Shown here piece by piece: positions 17,805-26,797 of a stretch of 64,000 nucleotides of DNA (positions within the stretch are counted from its first letter, which is position 1; every line of letters starts with the position of its first letter). The stretch covers positions 1,302,001-1,366,000 of the forward strand of contig NZ_UGNW01000001.1 in assembly GCF_900452515.1 (NCBI RefSeq). The letters run 5' to 3'. This DNA is from Legionella birminghamensis. Lineage in GTDB: Bacteria; Pseudomonadota; Gammaproteobacteria; Legionellales; Legionellaceae. A program made the translations under genes and the position numbers. The notes beneath the pieces are model-generated. The model was not told where the DNA came from. It saw only the letters and a list, made by a program, of their open reading frames with translations, and searched no databases.

Positions 17805-19073
17805 TTAAGCTGCTGCGAGTCGTTCGAGCTTTGATGTAGAAAAAAAGGCGATCAAACAGGAGGTCAGGGCAAGTGAAATTCCAGCCATCAGATAGGCAAG
17901 CATAGCCAGCGGATTGCCCGTATGTTGAATCAGCCAGGTTACGATAAAAGGGGCAAAGCCGCCAAATAACATCACGGCGAAATTATAGCTTACCGAAATC
18001 CCGGTCGTTTGTATAAAATCCGGAAATAATGCAGCAATCATTGGTGCAAAACAGGCAAGATAAAAACCAATCAGAGAAGTAATGAATATTTGAGTCACTG
18101 CAAAAAATAGAAGCGAATGATGCAGTGCCAGATTGCTGTAAAGCGGATAAGCAAGGATAAGTTGAGCGGCGAGGGAAAATAAGGCCAGGCTGACTGGATT
18201 TCTGCGATCAGCTAATTTGCCGCCTGCGAGAATACTAGCAAGCCCTGCGCAAAGCCCTGCAAAACAGCAGAAATAAGCCTCTTTCAATGTAAACTGCAAA
18301 TACAAATGCGCATAAGTGGGCATGTAATTAACGATCAGATACAGTGGTACGGTGGCGCCTGCTACAAGCCCCATCCCTAAAATAACTCTGCGAGCCTGCA
18401 GATCGTAAATACTTATTCTGATATCTGTTTTTTTGATAAAACTGCCTGTCGATTGTTTAAAACTGCGTCTTAACAAAATCCCTATCGGTAAAATCAAAAG
18501 GCCGATTACAAATGGAATACGCCAGGCCCAGCTTTCAATCGTTTGTGCAGAGAAGCATTCAGTCATTAATAAACCGACGATAGTACCCATCGTTAGTGCC
18601 AATAACTGACCAAACATTTGCCATGCACTGTAGAAGTATCGTTGTTTCTCGGGTGCCATCGTTAACAGGAGATTAACTGCGGTTCCAAATTCACCGCTGG
18701 TAGCCAGTCCTTGCAGCATGCGGGCAGTTAACAGGATGTAGGTAGCATATATGCCAATATCCTTATACGTAGGGGTACAAACGATTAATAAAGTAGCAAA
18801 GGCCATTAGGCTGATAATTACTAGCATTGCTGATTTGGAGCCATAACGGTCAGCGAAGAGGCCGAAAATGATTCCTCCCAAAGGCCGAAGGCAGAAACTG
18901 ATACCAAATGTTGCAGTTGTAGAAAGAATCGACGTGACCGGATCATGGGAAGGAAAAAATAATCTGGATATAAAAACCAGCATGAAGGAGAAAACAACAA
19001 AATCATACCACTCAAGCATATTCCCAATAATAATGGCTGCTAATTGTTTTCGGCTAAGTTCCTGACTATTCAT
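17805..19073 (-). CDS. MFS transporter, metabolite:H+ symporter (MHS) type
   Basis: 422 residues, 12 hydrophobic helices. MHS marks are clear: GNMLEWYDFVVFSFM at helix 1, RPLGGIIFGLFADRYGSKSAM (loop 2-3 motif), and LQGLATSGEFGTAVNLL at helix 4-5. Relatives (ProP, ShiA, KgtP, CitA) import osmolytes or carboxylic acids with protons. Ribosome site AGGGG lies just upstream of the ATG. A Legionella-type nutrient importer is plausible; the substrate is not determinable here. Confidence 0.88.
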   Translation of the reverse strand: MNSQELSRKQLAAIIIGNMLEWYDFVVFSFMLVFISRLFFPSHDPVTSILSTTATFGISFCLRPLGGIIFGLFADRYGSKSAMLVIISLMAFATLLIVCTPTYKDIGIYATYILLTARMLQGLATSGEFGTAVNLLLTMAPEKQRYFYSAWQMFGQLLALTMGTIVGLLMTECFSAQTIESWAWRIPFVIGLLILPIGILLRRSFKQSTGSFIKKTDIRISIYDLQARRVILGMGLVAGATVPLYLIVNYMPTYAHLYLQFTLKEAYFCCFAGLCAGLASILAGGKLADRRNPVSLALFSLAAQLILAYPLYSNLALHHSLLFFAVTQIFITSLIGFYLACFAPMIAALFPDFIQTTGISVSYNFAVMLFGGFAPFIVTWLIQHTGNPLAMLAYLMAGISLALTSCLIAFFSTSKLERLAAA

Positions 19074-19163
19074 ATCACCCCTGTAAATCCTTTAACTGGC
19101 TTGTATCAATATACAAAATTTGCCTGAAACTAACAAATAGGCGGCCTGTTTGAGATAAACCGC

Positions 19164-21737
19164 TCAGCTTAGCTCTTTCGTCAATAAATCTTTCAACCGC
19201 TCTTTTTCGCGGGTAGTCAAGTGATTACTACTATGGGATGAGATGTAAAAGGTATCTTCAACGCGTTCGCCTGCAGTCGCAATTTTTGCGCCATGCAGCA
19301 AGATGCCTAATCGCGTGAAAATACGGCTAACATGCGCTAATAAACCCGGCCTGTCCCTTGTTATTAAGAACAGGCGGGTATGTTTTAAATAGGGTTCTTC
19401 AGTAAAACTGATTTGTGGTGTTAATTTGAAATGAGCCATTGCACGAGGCACACGGCGTTTGGCAATAGAGGGAAGCTCATTGGCTTTTGCCAGTTGTTCC
19501 ACCAATGCTTGTTTAAGCTCCTCCGTTTTTTCCTTATCAAAAAGCGCCTTGTGTTGTTCATCCAGAATAATATAAGTATCCAAATCGAATTGATTATTAC
19601 AGCTTAAAATGGTCGCTTCCTGGATAGTTGTATGATGATTGCTTAATACTGTCGTTGTAATTGTAAAGCGTTCGTCATGATGGGGCATGTAAATGAATAC
19701 TTCTGTTCCGCCTTCACTGTGGTGCGGCAGAATCATAACTAAAGGGTATTCTTTGCAATGAAGAATGGCTTTTGTATGTTTTGCAATTATTTTGGGCGAT
19801 TCATGTAAAAAATAAATGCCCTGGAAATGTGCCCATATTCTTTGGGCCTGAGTGGGAAGCACCTTTTCGGCAATCAATATTTCAAGCGCCTGTTGTTTAC
19901 GCGCTTCAATTAAGGCGGACTCATTAACAAAATCAGTATTTTCAAGAAGCGCCTGCTTGGTCGCCTTATAAAGTTCTTTCAGTAAGGTATCTTTCCAGCT
20001 GTTCCACAAAGAAGGATTCGTACCGCAGATATCAGCAACTGTTAACAGATATAAATAATCCAGATAATGAAGGCTGGGCAATTTGCTGCTGAAGTCCTGA
20101 ATCGTCTTTGGATCATAAATATCCTGGCGCTGGGCTGTTTGTGACATTAGTAAATGGTTTTCAACCAGCCAAACCAGCAAAATCCGGTCTTCCTCCTCAA
20201 GGTTATGATTGTTGGCAAATTGACTGGCTTCAAGTGCCCCCAATTCAGAATGATCACCGCCGCGCCCTTTGGCAATATCATGGAAGAAAGCGGCCAGATA
20301 AATTATTTCCTTTTTTTTAATCGACGACATAAGCGATGCGGCGAGAGGAAATTGCCTGGAATAAACAGGATTCAGGAACCGGACAATATTACGAATGACA
20401 TATAATGTATGCTGATCTACTGTGTAGACATGAAACAAATCATATTGCATCTGACCTGTTACGGCTGCAAAGCAATCCAGGTAATGTCCGAGGACTCCAT
20501 AACGGTTCATATGCTGTAAGGCTTCGAACGGGTTCGAGCCTTCCTTGAAAATGGCCATAAAAGCAGAGGTCACCGCTTTTGAATGCCTGAATCGTTTATT
20601 CATTAAATAAAGATGTTCACGAATTAAACGAATAGTGCTGGCTCTTACGCCCACTATGTCAGGCTTTTTTGCAATCCATAAAAAAAGCTTGATTAATGCC
20701 TGGGGATGCTGGATAAAAACACGCGTGTGGCGAATTTCGATTAAATTGTTGGATAATTGAAAATAACTGTCCAAACGTTGAATCTGTTGTTTTTCATGGT
20801 GCACAATGGCCTCAGAAAACCATTGAAACAACATTTCATTCAACTCTCGATTACGCTTGATTACAGTGAAGTAAGCCTTCATAAATTGTTCGATGGCCAG
20901 TGAATGGGCATTGTCAGAAAAATTAAACAAACTGGCCAGCTTCAATTGGTGGTCAAAAAGCAGGCGTTCTTCCTGTTTACCTGTTATGGCATGCAGGGCG
21001 AAGCGCACACGCCAAAGGAAATGCTGGCAATTTATTAACTCTTCATATTCCTTGTCAGTAAAAAAACCGCAGCTGATACCATCTGCCAGTTTTTTAATGC
21101 CATAATGCCTTTTCCCAATGCATAATAAGGTTTGTAAATCGCGAAGCCCGCCAGGGCCGTGTTTGACATTGGGTTCCAGATTATATTCTGTTTCGCCATA
21201 TTTGCGGTATCGAGCCTGCTGTTCATTCATTTTTGCCAAAAAATACTTTTCACTTGGCCACATATGAAGGGGATGAGTCTGATATTGTAATTCCTCCATT
21301 AAATTGCTTTTTCCGCAGAGAAGATGCATGTCCAGGATACTGGAGATCACTGTCAGGTCTTCCTGGGCGAGTTTAGCACAAGCCTCAACTGTAGTGATTT
21401 GATGACTGATATTAAGACCTGCGTCCCAACACTCCTGAATAAAAGCTTGCGCGCGCTGGATGGTAATTTGCGACAGTTCATCTGAGTGTAATAATAGTAA
21501 ATCAATATCGGAATGTAGTAATAACTCACGCCGTCCGTAGCTGCCTAATGCAACCAGGCAAAATTGATTATTAAGATGAAGTTTGTTCTTGTAAAACAGT
21601 TCTATCAGGCTTTGGTCAATAAATTGAACCAGTTTTCGTGTAAGATTGCCAATATTGGCTTTTTGATAAAATTCCTTACACAGTTCCTCCCTGAACTGTT
21701 TAAGAGTTTGCTTTAGGACAGGCTTAGCGCTCTTCAT
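19164..21737 (-). CDS. glnD: [Protein-PII] uridylyltransferase / uridylyl-removing enzyme
   Basis: 857 residues, normal GlnD length. Nucleotidyltransferase motif GSYGRRELLLHSDIDLLLL (about 66-84), a central HD phosphohydrolase domain with LAAFFHDIAKGRGGDHS (about 493-509), and two C-terminal ACT domains (the last one around TRDRPGLLAHVSRIFTRLG). GlnD senses glutamine and uridylylates or deuridylylates PII, setting nitrogen assimilation. The start overlaps the end of map by 14 bp, the usual map-glnD order in gammaproteobacteria. ATG at 21737 (after GTG) is taken as the start. Confidence 0.96.
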   Translation of the reverse strand: MKSAKPVLKQTLKQFREELCKEFYQKANIGNLTRKLVQFIDQSLIELFYKNKLHLNNQFCLVALGSYGRRELLLHSDIDLLLLHSDELSQITIQRAQAFIQECWDAGLNISHQITTVEACAKLAQEDLTVISSILDMHLLCGKSNLMEELQYQTHPLHMWPSEKYFLAKMNEQQARYRKYGETEYNLEPNVKHGPGGLRDLQTLLCIGKRHYGIKKLADGISCGFFTDKEYEELINCQHFLWRVRFALHAITGKQEERLLFDHQLKLASLFNFSDNAHSLAIEQFMKAYFTVIKRNRELNEMLFQWFSEAIVHHEKQQIQRLDSYFQLSNNLIEIRHTRVFIQHPQALIKLFLWIAKKPDIVGVRASTIRLIREHLYLMNKRFRHSKAVTSAFMAIFKEGSNPFEALQHMNRYGVLGHYLDCFAAVTGQMQYDLFHVYTVDQHTLYVIRNIVRFLNPVYSRQFPLAASLMSSIKKKEIIYLAAFFHDIAKGRGGDHSELGALEASQFANNHNLEEEDRILLVWLVENHLLMSQTAQRQDIYDPKTIQDFSSKLPSLHYLDYLYLLTVADICGTNPSLWNSWKDTLLKELYKATKQALLENTDFVNESALIEARKQQALEILIAEKVLPTQAQRIWAHFQGIYFLHESPKIIAKHTKAILHCKEYPLVMILPHHSEGGTEVFIYMPHHDERFTITTTVLSNHHTTIQEATILSCNNQFDLDTYIILDEQHKALFDKEKTEELKQALVEQLAKANELPSIAKRRVPRAMAHFKLTPQISFTEEPYLKHTRLFLITRDRPGLLAHVSRIFTRLGILLHGAKIATAGERVEDTFYISSHSSNHLTTREKERLKDLLTKELS

Positions 21738-22488
21738 CACGAAGCGTCAGAATTTCCACCCCGTCTTCGGTCACCAGCAGGGTGTGTTCCCATTGCGCCG
21801 ACAAGCTGTGATCCTTGGTAACAACAGTCCACTGATCCGGCAGCAAGCGGGTGTGGTGTTTGCCGACATTGACCATGGGCTCAATAGTAAATGTCATTCC
21901 AGCCTGTAATATTTCACCAGTACCTGGCGTTCCATAATGTAAAACCTGTGGATCCTCATGGAAAACACGGCCAATACCATGTCCGCAGTAGTCACGGACT
22001 ACTGAGCAGCGATTTTTCTCGGCATGCTGTTGAATCGCATGGCCAATATCTCCCAAGCGGATACCCGGTTTAACCATTTCTATCCCTATGAATAAACATT
22101 CATAGGCGATCTGCACCACATGGCGTGCCTTGACGGAGGGTTGACCAATAAAAAACATTTTGCTGGTATCTCCGTGATAATCGTCTTTGATTACTGTGAC
22201 ATCAATGTTAACTATGTCCCCGTTTTTCAAGGCTTTTTTTCCGGGAATTCCATGGCAGACCACATGATTTATAGAGGTACAAATCGACTTGGGAAAGCCA
22301 TTATATCCAAGCGGTGCCGGAATGGCTTGCTGTTCATTGACAATATAATCGTGACATATGGTATTTAACTCATCAGTTGTAATACCTTCCTTCACATAAG
22401 GCTCAATCATAGTAAGCACATCAGCAGCCAGTTTGCCGGCGATGCGCATTTTATGTATCTCTTCAGGTGTTTTAATGCTTACGGGCAT
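21724..22488 (-). CDS. map: Methionine aminopeptidase, type I
   Basis: Removes N-terminal Met from new proteins. About 254 residues. The five metal ligands are present in context: IVNIDVTVIKDDYHGDTSKMF (two Asp), GHGIGRVFHEDPQVLHY (His), TIEPMV (Glu), and QWEHTLLVT (Glu). The frame starts slightly earlier (22503), but MPVSIKTPEEIHKMR aligns with the E. coli N-terminus, so the ATG at 22488 is preferred. Coupled to glnD by overlap. Confidence 0.96.
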   Translation of the reverse strand: MPVSIKTPEEIHKMRIAGKLAADVLTMIEPYVKEGITTDELNTICHDYIVNEQQAIPAPLGYNGFPKSICTSINHVVCHGIPGKKALKNGDIVNIDVTVIKDDYHGDTSKMFFIGQPSVKARHVVQIAYECLFIGIEMVKPGIRLGDIGHAIQQHAEKNRCSVVRDYCGHGIGRVFHEDPQVLHYGTPGTGEILQAGMTFTIEPMVNVGKHHTRLLPDQWTVVTKDHSLSAQWEHTLLVTEDGVEILTLRDEER

Positions 22489-22583
22489 GACGAAGTCCAT
22501 CAACAGTTAGAGCGGAATATACATTCGAAATAGTAGCATAAGAATAATGTTTCTACATCAAAGATTTGAATTTGGCGAGATTT

Positions 22584-22609
22584 GTCATTCCCGCAAAAGC
22601 AGGAATGAC
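22584..22609. repeat. Short extragenic palindrome (GTCATTCC...GGAATGAC)
   Basis: GTCATTCC and GGAATGAC pair over a CGCAAAAGCA centre, between spy-like and map. No T-run follows on either strand. It resembles a widespread bacterial extragenic palindrome. Confidence 0.6.
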
Positions 22610-22619
22610 TTTATAGAAT

Positions 22620-23141
22620 CTAGCAACCCATGTTTTGCCACATTTGTTTTCTCTTGGCTTCCCACTGGCTCATCAGCGTTTGATATTGTTGCTTTTGCTG
22701 ATCATTAAGCAAATTATAAATCTGATTTTTCATGGTGATTTTTGTTTTCATCATGGAGGCCATCAAATTTGTCTTTTGCTGGATCAGTGAATCAAGTTTT
22801 GCCTGATCCAGGGTGGGGGACATTACCAGTGCCTTCATCTCTTCGCGGATGCTTTTCATTTGCTGCCAGTTATCTTTCATAGTGCTTTTTGCATTGTCTT
22901 TTATGGCTTTGATTTTATCTTGTTGATCCTGAGTTAATTGGAGTGTCTGAACCATTTCCTGCCATCTTTTCATAGGAGGGCACTGCTGGCCATTACCAGT
23001 GCTGTTATCAGTACTGCTGCTGGTTTGTGAGCTGGTTGTGGCTGGCTGATCAGTCGAATCCGTTGAGCTTGCAGCATAAACAGGGGCGGCCAATGAGGCG
23101 GTCATCATTAGGATTGGCAGCCACACTATTCGTTTAAACAT
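22620..23141 (-). CDS. Spy/CpxP-family periplasmic chaperone-like protein
   Basis: 173 residues from the ATG at 23141, chosen because GGAG precedes it closely and a signal peptide follows (MFKRIVWLPILMMTASLAAP, cut near VYA). A Ser/Thr-rich linker (about 25-48) leads to an all-helical domain with two LTxxQ-type motifs, LTQDQQDKIKAIK and LNDQQKQQY, and many Met/Gln/Lys residues. Spy and CpxP proteins bind unfolded proteins or tune the Cpx envelope-stress kinase. The final residues QNMGC are an unusual Cys end. Monocistronic. Confidence 0.85.
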   Translation of the reverse strand: MFKRIVWLPILMMTASLAAPVYAASSTDSTDQPATTSSQTSSSTDNSTGNGQQCPPMKRWQEMVQTLQLTQDQQDKIKAIKDNAKSTMKDNWQQMKSIREEMKALVMSPTLDQAKLDSLIQQKTNLMASMMKTKITMKNQIYNLLNDQQKQQYQTLMSQWEAKRKQMWQNMGC

Positions 23142-23326
23142 GGTAATCTCCTTATTATTTTTTATTTTAATCCAGTATCGAGTATAGACTGTAAACAAAA
23201 ATAATTCTTGTCATTAATTGAATTTGATTGAAAGCCTTTAAAGATGGATTCAAATCAATGATAAGATTGCTGCATGCGCTGAAATGTGATATAACTAGCG
23301 CGCTTTTAACGACACACACGTTTCGT

Positions 23327-23534
23327 CACATAAGGCGGGGTCCCCCAAGCGGTACTGCCACCGCCTACGCCCTGCGACTTGTTCGCAGGGTTCAAAGATC
23401 TGCCATTTCTAGAGATCCTTGGATTCTGCGAACAAGTCGCAGAACGTAGGTGAGAAATTTAATAACCCAGTGGCAGTGCCTCCGGTGGGGGTGCTTTATG
23501 GGAAGCGTGGAGGCTTAACCCTGGAGAAATAACT
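23327..23534 (+). promoter_or_regulatory. rpsB 5' leader with S2-type autoregulatory structure
   Basis: Two arms pair: 23327-23361 (CACATAAGGCGGGG... ending GGTACTGCCAC) and 23470-23500 (GTGGCAGTGCC... ending GTGCTTTATG). Pairing includes an 8-bp GTGGCAGT/ACTGCCAC base and CCCCC/GGGGG and CATAAGG/CTTTATG segments. Its position fits the known S2 (rpsB) leader, through which ribosomal protein S2 represses its own operon in gammaproteobacteria. The interval between the arms is filled by a repeat element (listed separately). The ribosome site GGAG (23523-23526) is 8 bases before the ATG. Confidence 0.6.
23364..23450. repeat. 87-bp inverted-repeat element inside the rpsB leader
   Basis: Ends are CCTACG (23364) and CGTAGG (23445). 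Each arm holds its own hairpin: CCCTGCGA-CTTG-TTCGCAGGG on the left and TTCTGCGA-ACAAG-TCGCAGAA on the right, and the two hairpins are reverse complements of each other. It lies exactly between the paired arms of the leader. Confidence 0.75.
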
Positions 23535-24293
23535 ATGAACGTTAGTATGCGTGAATTACTGGAAGCGGGCGCTCATTTTGGGCATAGAACCCGTTTTTGG
23601 AACCCTAAAATGTCTGAGTATATTTTTGGCTCAAGAAATAAAATTCATATCATCAACCTGGAAAAAACAATGCCCATGTTGAATGATGTAGCCAATTATG
23701 TAGGCCGATTAGCTTCTAACAAAGCTAAGATTCTGTTTGTTGGTACCAAAAGAGCTGCACAGGAAAGCATCCGTGAGCATGCAAAACGTTGTGGCATGCC
23801 TTATGTCGATCATCGCTGGTTAGGCGGTATGCTGACAAACTATAAAACAGTTCGCCAATCTATTTTCAGACTGAAAGAATTGAAAGAATTGCGTGACAAA
23901 GGCGCTTTTGAAACTATGATTAAGAAAGAAGCGCTGATGTTGAGCCGCGAGCTTGAAAAGCTGGAACGCGGATTGGGTGGTATCGAAGATATGGGCGGAT
24001 TGCCAGATGCGCTCTTCGTTGTGGATGTTGGTTTCGAACACATTGCTGTTGAAGAAGCCCGTCGCTTGAAGATTCCTGTCATTGGTGTGGTCGATACGAA
24101 TAACAGCCCTGATAATATTGATTACGTCATTCCAGGCAATGATGATTCCATGCGCGCTGTGGATATTTATGTCCGTGTTATTGCCGATGCGATTGCTGAT
24201 GCAAAAAGCGGCAATACTGTAGGCGGCGTTGCCACAGGCAGTGAATTTGTTGAAGTATCATCTGCGGAAGAAGCTGAAAAAGCTGGCGAATAA
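23535..24293 (+). CDS. rpsB: 30S ribosomal protein S2
   Basis: 252 residues. Starts [26 protein letters not shown], the standard S2 N-terminus, then [28 protein letters not shown], and [13 protein letters not shown]. The C-terminus carries the common Ala/Glu-rich tail. First gene of rpsB-tsf-pyrH-frr, preceded by the S2 leader. Confidence 0.98.
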   Translation: MNVSMRELLEAGAHFGHRTRFWNPKMSEYIFGSRNKIHIINLEKTMPMLNDVANYVGRLASNKAKILFVGTKRAAQESIREHAKRCGMPYVDHRWLGGMLTNYKTVRQSIFRLKELKELRDKGAFETMIKKEALMLSRELEKLERGLGGIEDMGGLPDALFVVDVGFEHIAVEEARRLKIPVIGVVDTNNSPDNIDYVIPGNDDSMRAVDIYVRVIADAIADAKSGNTVGGVATGSEFVEVSSAEEAEKAGE

Positions 24294-24304
24294 TTAACTT
24301 TGTT

Positions 24305-24376
24305 AAAGGGGCGCGTTGCCAAAACATCTCTAGTGCTTACGCGTTAGATTGTTTTGTTAGCAACGCACCCCTTTTT
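24305..24376 (+). terminator. rpsB-tsf intercistronic terminator/attenuator hairpin
   Basis: AAAGGGGCGCGTTGC (24305) pairs with GCAACGCACCCCTTT (24360) with one mismatch and is followed by a T-run. It lies between rpsB and tsf, where partial termination is known to lower tsf relative to rpsB in related bacteria. Confidence 0.85.
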
Positions 24377-24394
24377 ACTATGTGGAGAAATGAA

Positions 24395-25273
24395 ATGAGT
24401 ATAAGTGCTGCATTGGTTATGAAGTTACGTGAAAGAACCGGCGCCGGAATGATGGAATGCAAAAAATTTCTGGTGGCAACCAATGGTGATATCGAATTGG
24501 CGATTTCTGAAATGCGAAAAGCAGGCCAGGCCAAAGCTGACAAAAAGGCAGACCGAATTGCTGCTGAAGGCGTAATTGTGATTGCCCGTTCTGCAGATGG
24601 TCGTACTGCTGTTATGCTTGAAATTAATAGCGAAACTGACTTCGTTGCCCGTGATGAGAACTTCACTCAATTTGCTGATAAAGTTGCCGCAACTGCCCTG
24701 GAAAGCGCTGTTGCCGATGTTGCTGCATTGTCTAATGAAACATTAAAAGGTACAGGCAGTACAGTTGAACAAGCCCGTCAGGAACTGGTTGCCAAGATTG
24801 GCGAGAACATCAAGATTCGCCGTATGGAAAGAATGTCTTGCGACGGCGTTATCGGCTCTTATCTGCATGGCTCACGAATCGGAGTACTTGTTGCACTGAA
24901 AAATGGTGAAGAAGCCTTGGCTAAAGACATTGCTATGCATATCGCTGCCAGCCGCCCGATGGTTGTTAACCGCGATCAGGTATCTGCTGAAGCGATTGAG
25001 AATGAGCGTGAAATCTTTACTGCCCAGGCTAGAGAAAGCGGCAAACCACAGGAGATCATCGACAAGATGATTGAAGGCCGTATCAATAAATTCATTGATG
25101 AAGTCAGCTTGATTGGTCAGCCTTTTGTTAAAGATCCTAATGTCAAAGTGGGTCAGCTGCTTAAAGAAAAATCGGCAGAAGTAATTGCTTTCCTGCGTTT
25201 TGAAGTGGGTGAAGGCATCGAGAAAAAAGAAGATAATTTTGTTGAAGAAGTGATGGCACAGGTTCGCGATTAA
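24395..25273 (+). CDS. tsf: Elongation factor Ts
   Basis: 292 residues; guanine-nucleotide exchange factor of EF-Tu. N-terminal [20 protein letters not shown] with the [10 protein letters not shown] motif, then [17 protein letters not shown], the EF-Tu-contact sequence. The frame opens at 24380, but GGAG at 24383-24386 and family alignment point to ATG 24395. The stop overlaps the first base of pyrH. Confidence 0.98.
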   Translation: MSISAALVMKLRERTGAGMMECKKFLVATNGDIELAISEMRKAGQAKADKKADRIAAEGVIVIARSADGRTAVMLEINSETDFVARDENFTQFADKVAATALESAVADVAALSNETLKGTGSTVEQARQELVAKIGENIKIRRMERMSCDGVIGSYLHGSRIGVLVALKNGEEALAKDIAMHIAASRPMVVNRDQVSAEAIENEREIFTAQARESGKPQEIIDKMIEGRINKFIDEVSLIGQPFVKDPNVKVGQLLKEKSAEVIAFLRFEVGEGIEKKEDNFVEEVMAQVRD

Positions 25274-26013
25274 TGATGAGTGAAAATCACCTCCAATTAA
25301 AATATAAGCGCATTTTATTAAAATGCAGCGGAGAAGCACTGATGGGAAAATCCCAGTTTGGGATTGATCCATCAGTGCTGGATCGTATCGCCAATGATGT
25401 CGCTGAATTAATTCGAATGGGAGTTGAAGTCGGCCTCGTGATTGGCGGCGGTAATCTCTTTCGGGGTAAAGCATTGTCTGAGGCGGGTTTGGGACGAGTA
25501 ACAGGCGATCACATGGGTATGTTGGCCACGGTAATGAATGCCCTGGCAATGCGTGATGCCCTGGAGCGTATCGACATGCCTGCCAGGATAATGTCTGCAA
25601 TTCCGATGCTTGGCGTTGTCGATCCCTATCATCGCCGCAAAGCGATTACCCATTTGCGTAATGGGCATGTCGTAATTTTTGCTGCAGGAACTGGTAATCC
25701 GTTTTTCACAACCGATTCTGCCGCCTGTTTGCGGGCGATAGAAGTAGGTGCTGATGTGGTTTTAAAGGCCACCAAGGTTGATGGGATATATAATGATGAT
25801 CCAATGACCAATCCGAAAGCCACCCGTTATGATTATTTAAGTTACCGGCAGGTCTTAAGTGATAATTTAAAGGTAATGGATTCAACTGCTATTTGTTTGT
25901 GTATGGATCATGGCATGCCACTGCAGGTTTTTGATCTGTTTGCAGCAGATGCTTTGAAAAAGATTGTAGCAGGTGAACGCGTAGGAACTATTGTAGGAGC
26001 CAACAATGATTAA
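25273..26013 (+). CDS. pyrH: UMP kinase
   Basis: 246 residues, bacterial hexameric UMP kinase of the amino-acid-kinase fold: [14 protein letters not shown] near the N-terminus, [10 protein letters not shown], the loop [32 protein letters not shown], and [12 protein letters not shown]. Phosphorylates UMP to UDP. Start ATGATG; either Met is possible. It overlaps both tsf (1 bp) and frr (8 bp), so the operon is tightly coupled. Confidence 0.97.
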   Translation: MMSENHLQLKYKRILLKCSGEALMGKSQFGIDPSVLDRIANDVAELIRMGVEVGLVIGGGNLFRGKALSEAGLGRVTGDHMGMLATVMNALAMRDALERIDMPARIMSAIPMLGVVDPYHRRKAITHLRNGHVVIFAAGTGNPFFTTDSAACLRAIEVGADVVLKATKVDGIYNDDPMTNPKATRYDYLSYRQVLSDNLKVMDSTAICLCMDHGMPLQVFDLFAADALKKIVAGERVGTIVGANND

Positions 26014-26563
26014 TGATGTCAAAAATGATGCTGAAAAACGAATGAAAAAGTCCGTTGAAAATTTGCAGCATGAGTTGACCAAAATCAGAACCGGAAGAGC
26101 CAATGCCAGTCTCTTGGATCACATCCAGGTTGACTATTACGGTAATCTCACTCCTTTAAATCAGGTTGCCAATGTGACCACCAGTGATTCCAGGACTCTG
26201 GTAGTTACGCCTTGGGAAAAATCGATGGTTGCAGTGGTTGAAAAGGCTATTCTGACCTCTGATTTGGGTTTGAATCCGGCAACTGCGGGTACCGCAATCC
26301 GCGTCCCTATGCCGCCTTTAACTGAAGAGCGTCGTAAGGAGCTGATTAAAGTGGTGCGTGGTGAAGGAGAGCAGGCCAAAGTTGCTGTTCGAAATGTCCG
26401 CCGTGACGCCAATAGCCAATTAAAAGATCTGGTGAAAGACAAGCAGATTTCCGAAGATGATGAGCGTCGGGCAGGGGAAGTCATCCAGAAGTTGACTGAT
26501 AAGTACATTGTGGATATCGATCACGTCCTGGCTGCTAAAGAAAAAGATTTAATGGAAATTTAG
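26006..26563 (+). CDS. frr: Ribosome recycling factor
   Basis: 185 residues, typical length. [20 protein letters not shown] opens the long helical domain, then [22 protein letters not shown], and [23 protein letters not shown], all canonical. Releases the 70S post-termination complex with EF-G. Last gene of the operon here; uppS, which often follows frr in other bacteria, is absent, and the next gene is a convergent effector candidate. Confidence 0.97.
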   Translation: MINDVKNDAEKRMKKSVENLQHELTKIRTGRANASLLDHIQVDYYGNLTPLNQVANVTTSDSRTLVVTPWEKSMVAVVEKAILTSDLGLNPATAGTAIRVPMPPLTEERRKELIKVVRGEGEQAKVAVRNVRRDANSQLKDLVKDKQISEDDERRAGEVIQKLTDKYIVDIDHVLAAKEKDLMEI

Positions 26564-26577
26564 TATCAAGCACTCCG

Positions 26578-26669
26578 CGTCATTGATCTCTTATCACTGC
26601 GCGGTATTGATCTCCTGCCGCTGGGCTGTATTGACATCACCGCCTACGTGCCTCGGCTTGTTCGAGGCA
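26578..26669. repeat. Three 24-bp tandem copies running into a CCTACG hairpin module
   Basis: Copies start at 26578, 26602 and 26626, each (C)G(T/G)(C/T)ATTGATCTC-like and diverged. The third runs into CCTACG (26643) followed by a hairpin TGCCTCG...CGAGGCA (26649-26669). It occupies the gap between convergent frr and the GTPase-like gene. The hairpin module resembles those at 23364 and 44350. Confidence 0.65.
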
Positions 26670-26797
26670 TCCAGTTCATTGTACCCTTATAAAGTCGTTC
26701 TTTGTTCCAGAGTGCTGTCCTGAGCCAGGGAATTTTTTACATCGTCATGTATTTGCTTAATACCCGGGAGATGCCAATTTCCCTCTTATTAAGGAGG

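Noticed and set aside
24872-25600. 242-codon leftward frame across tsf/pyrH
   Set aside because: Antisense to two certain housekeeping genes; no independent signal.
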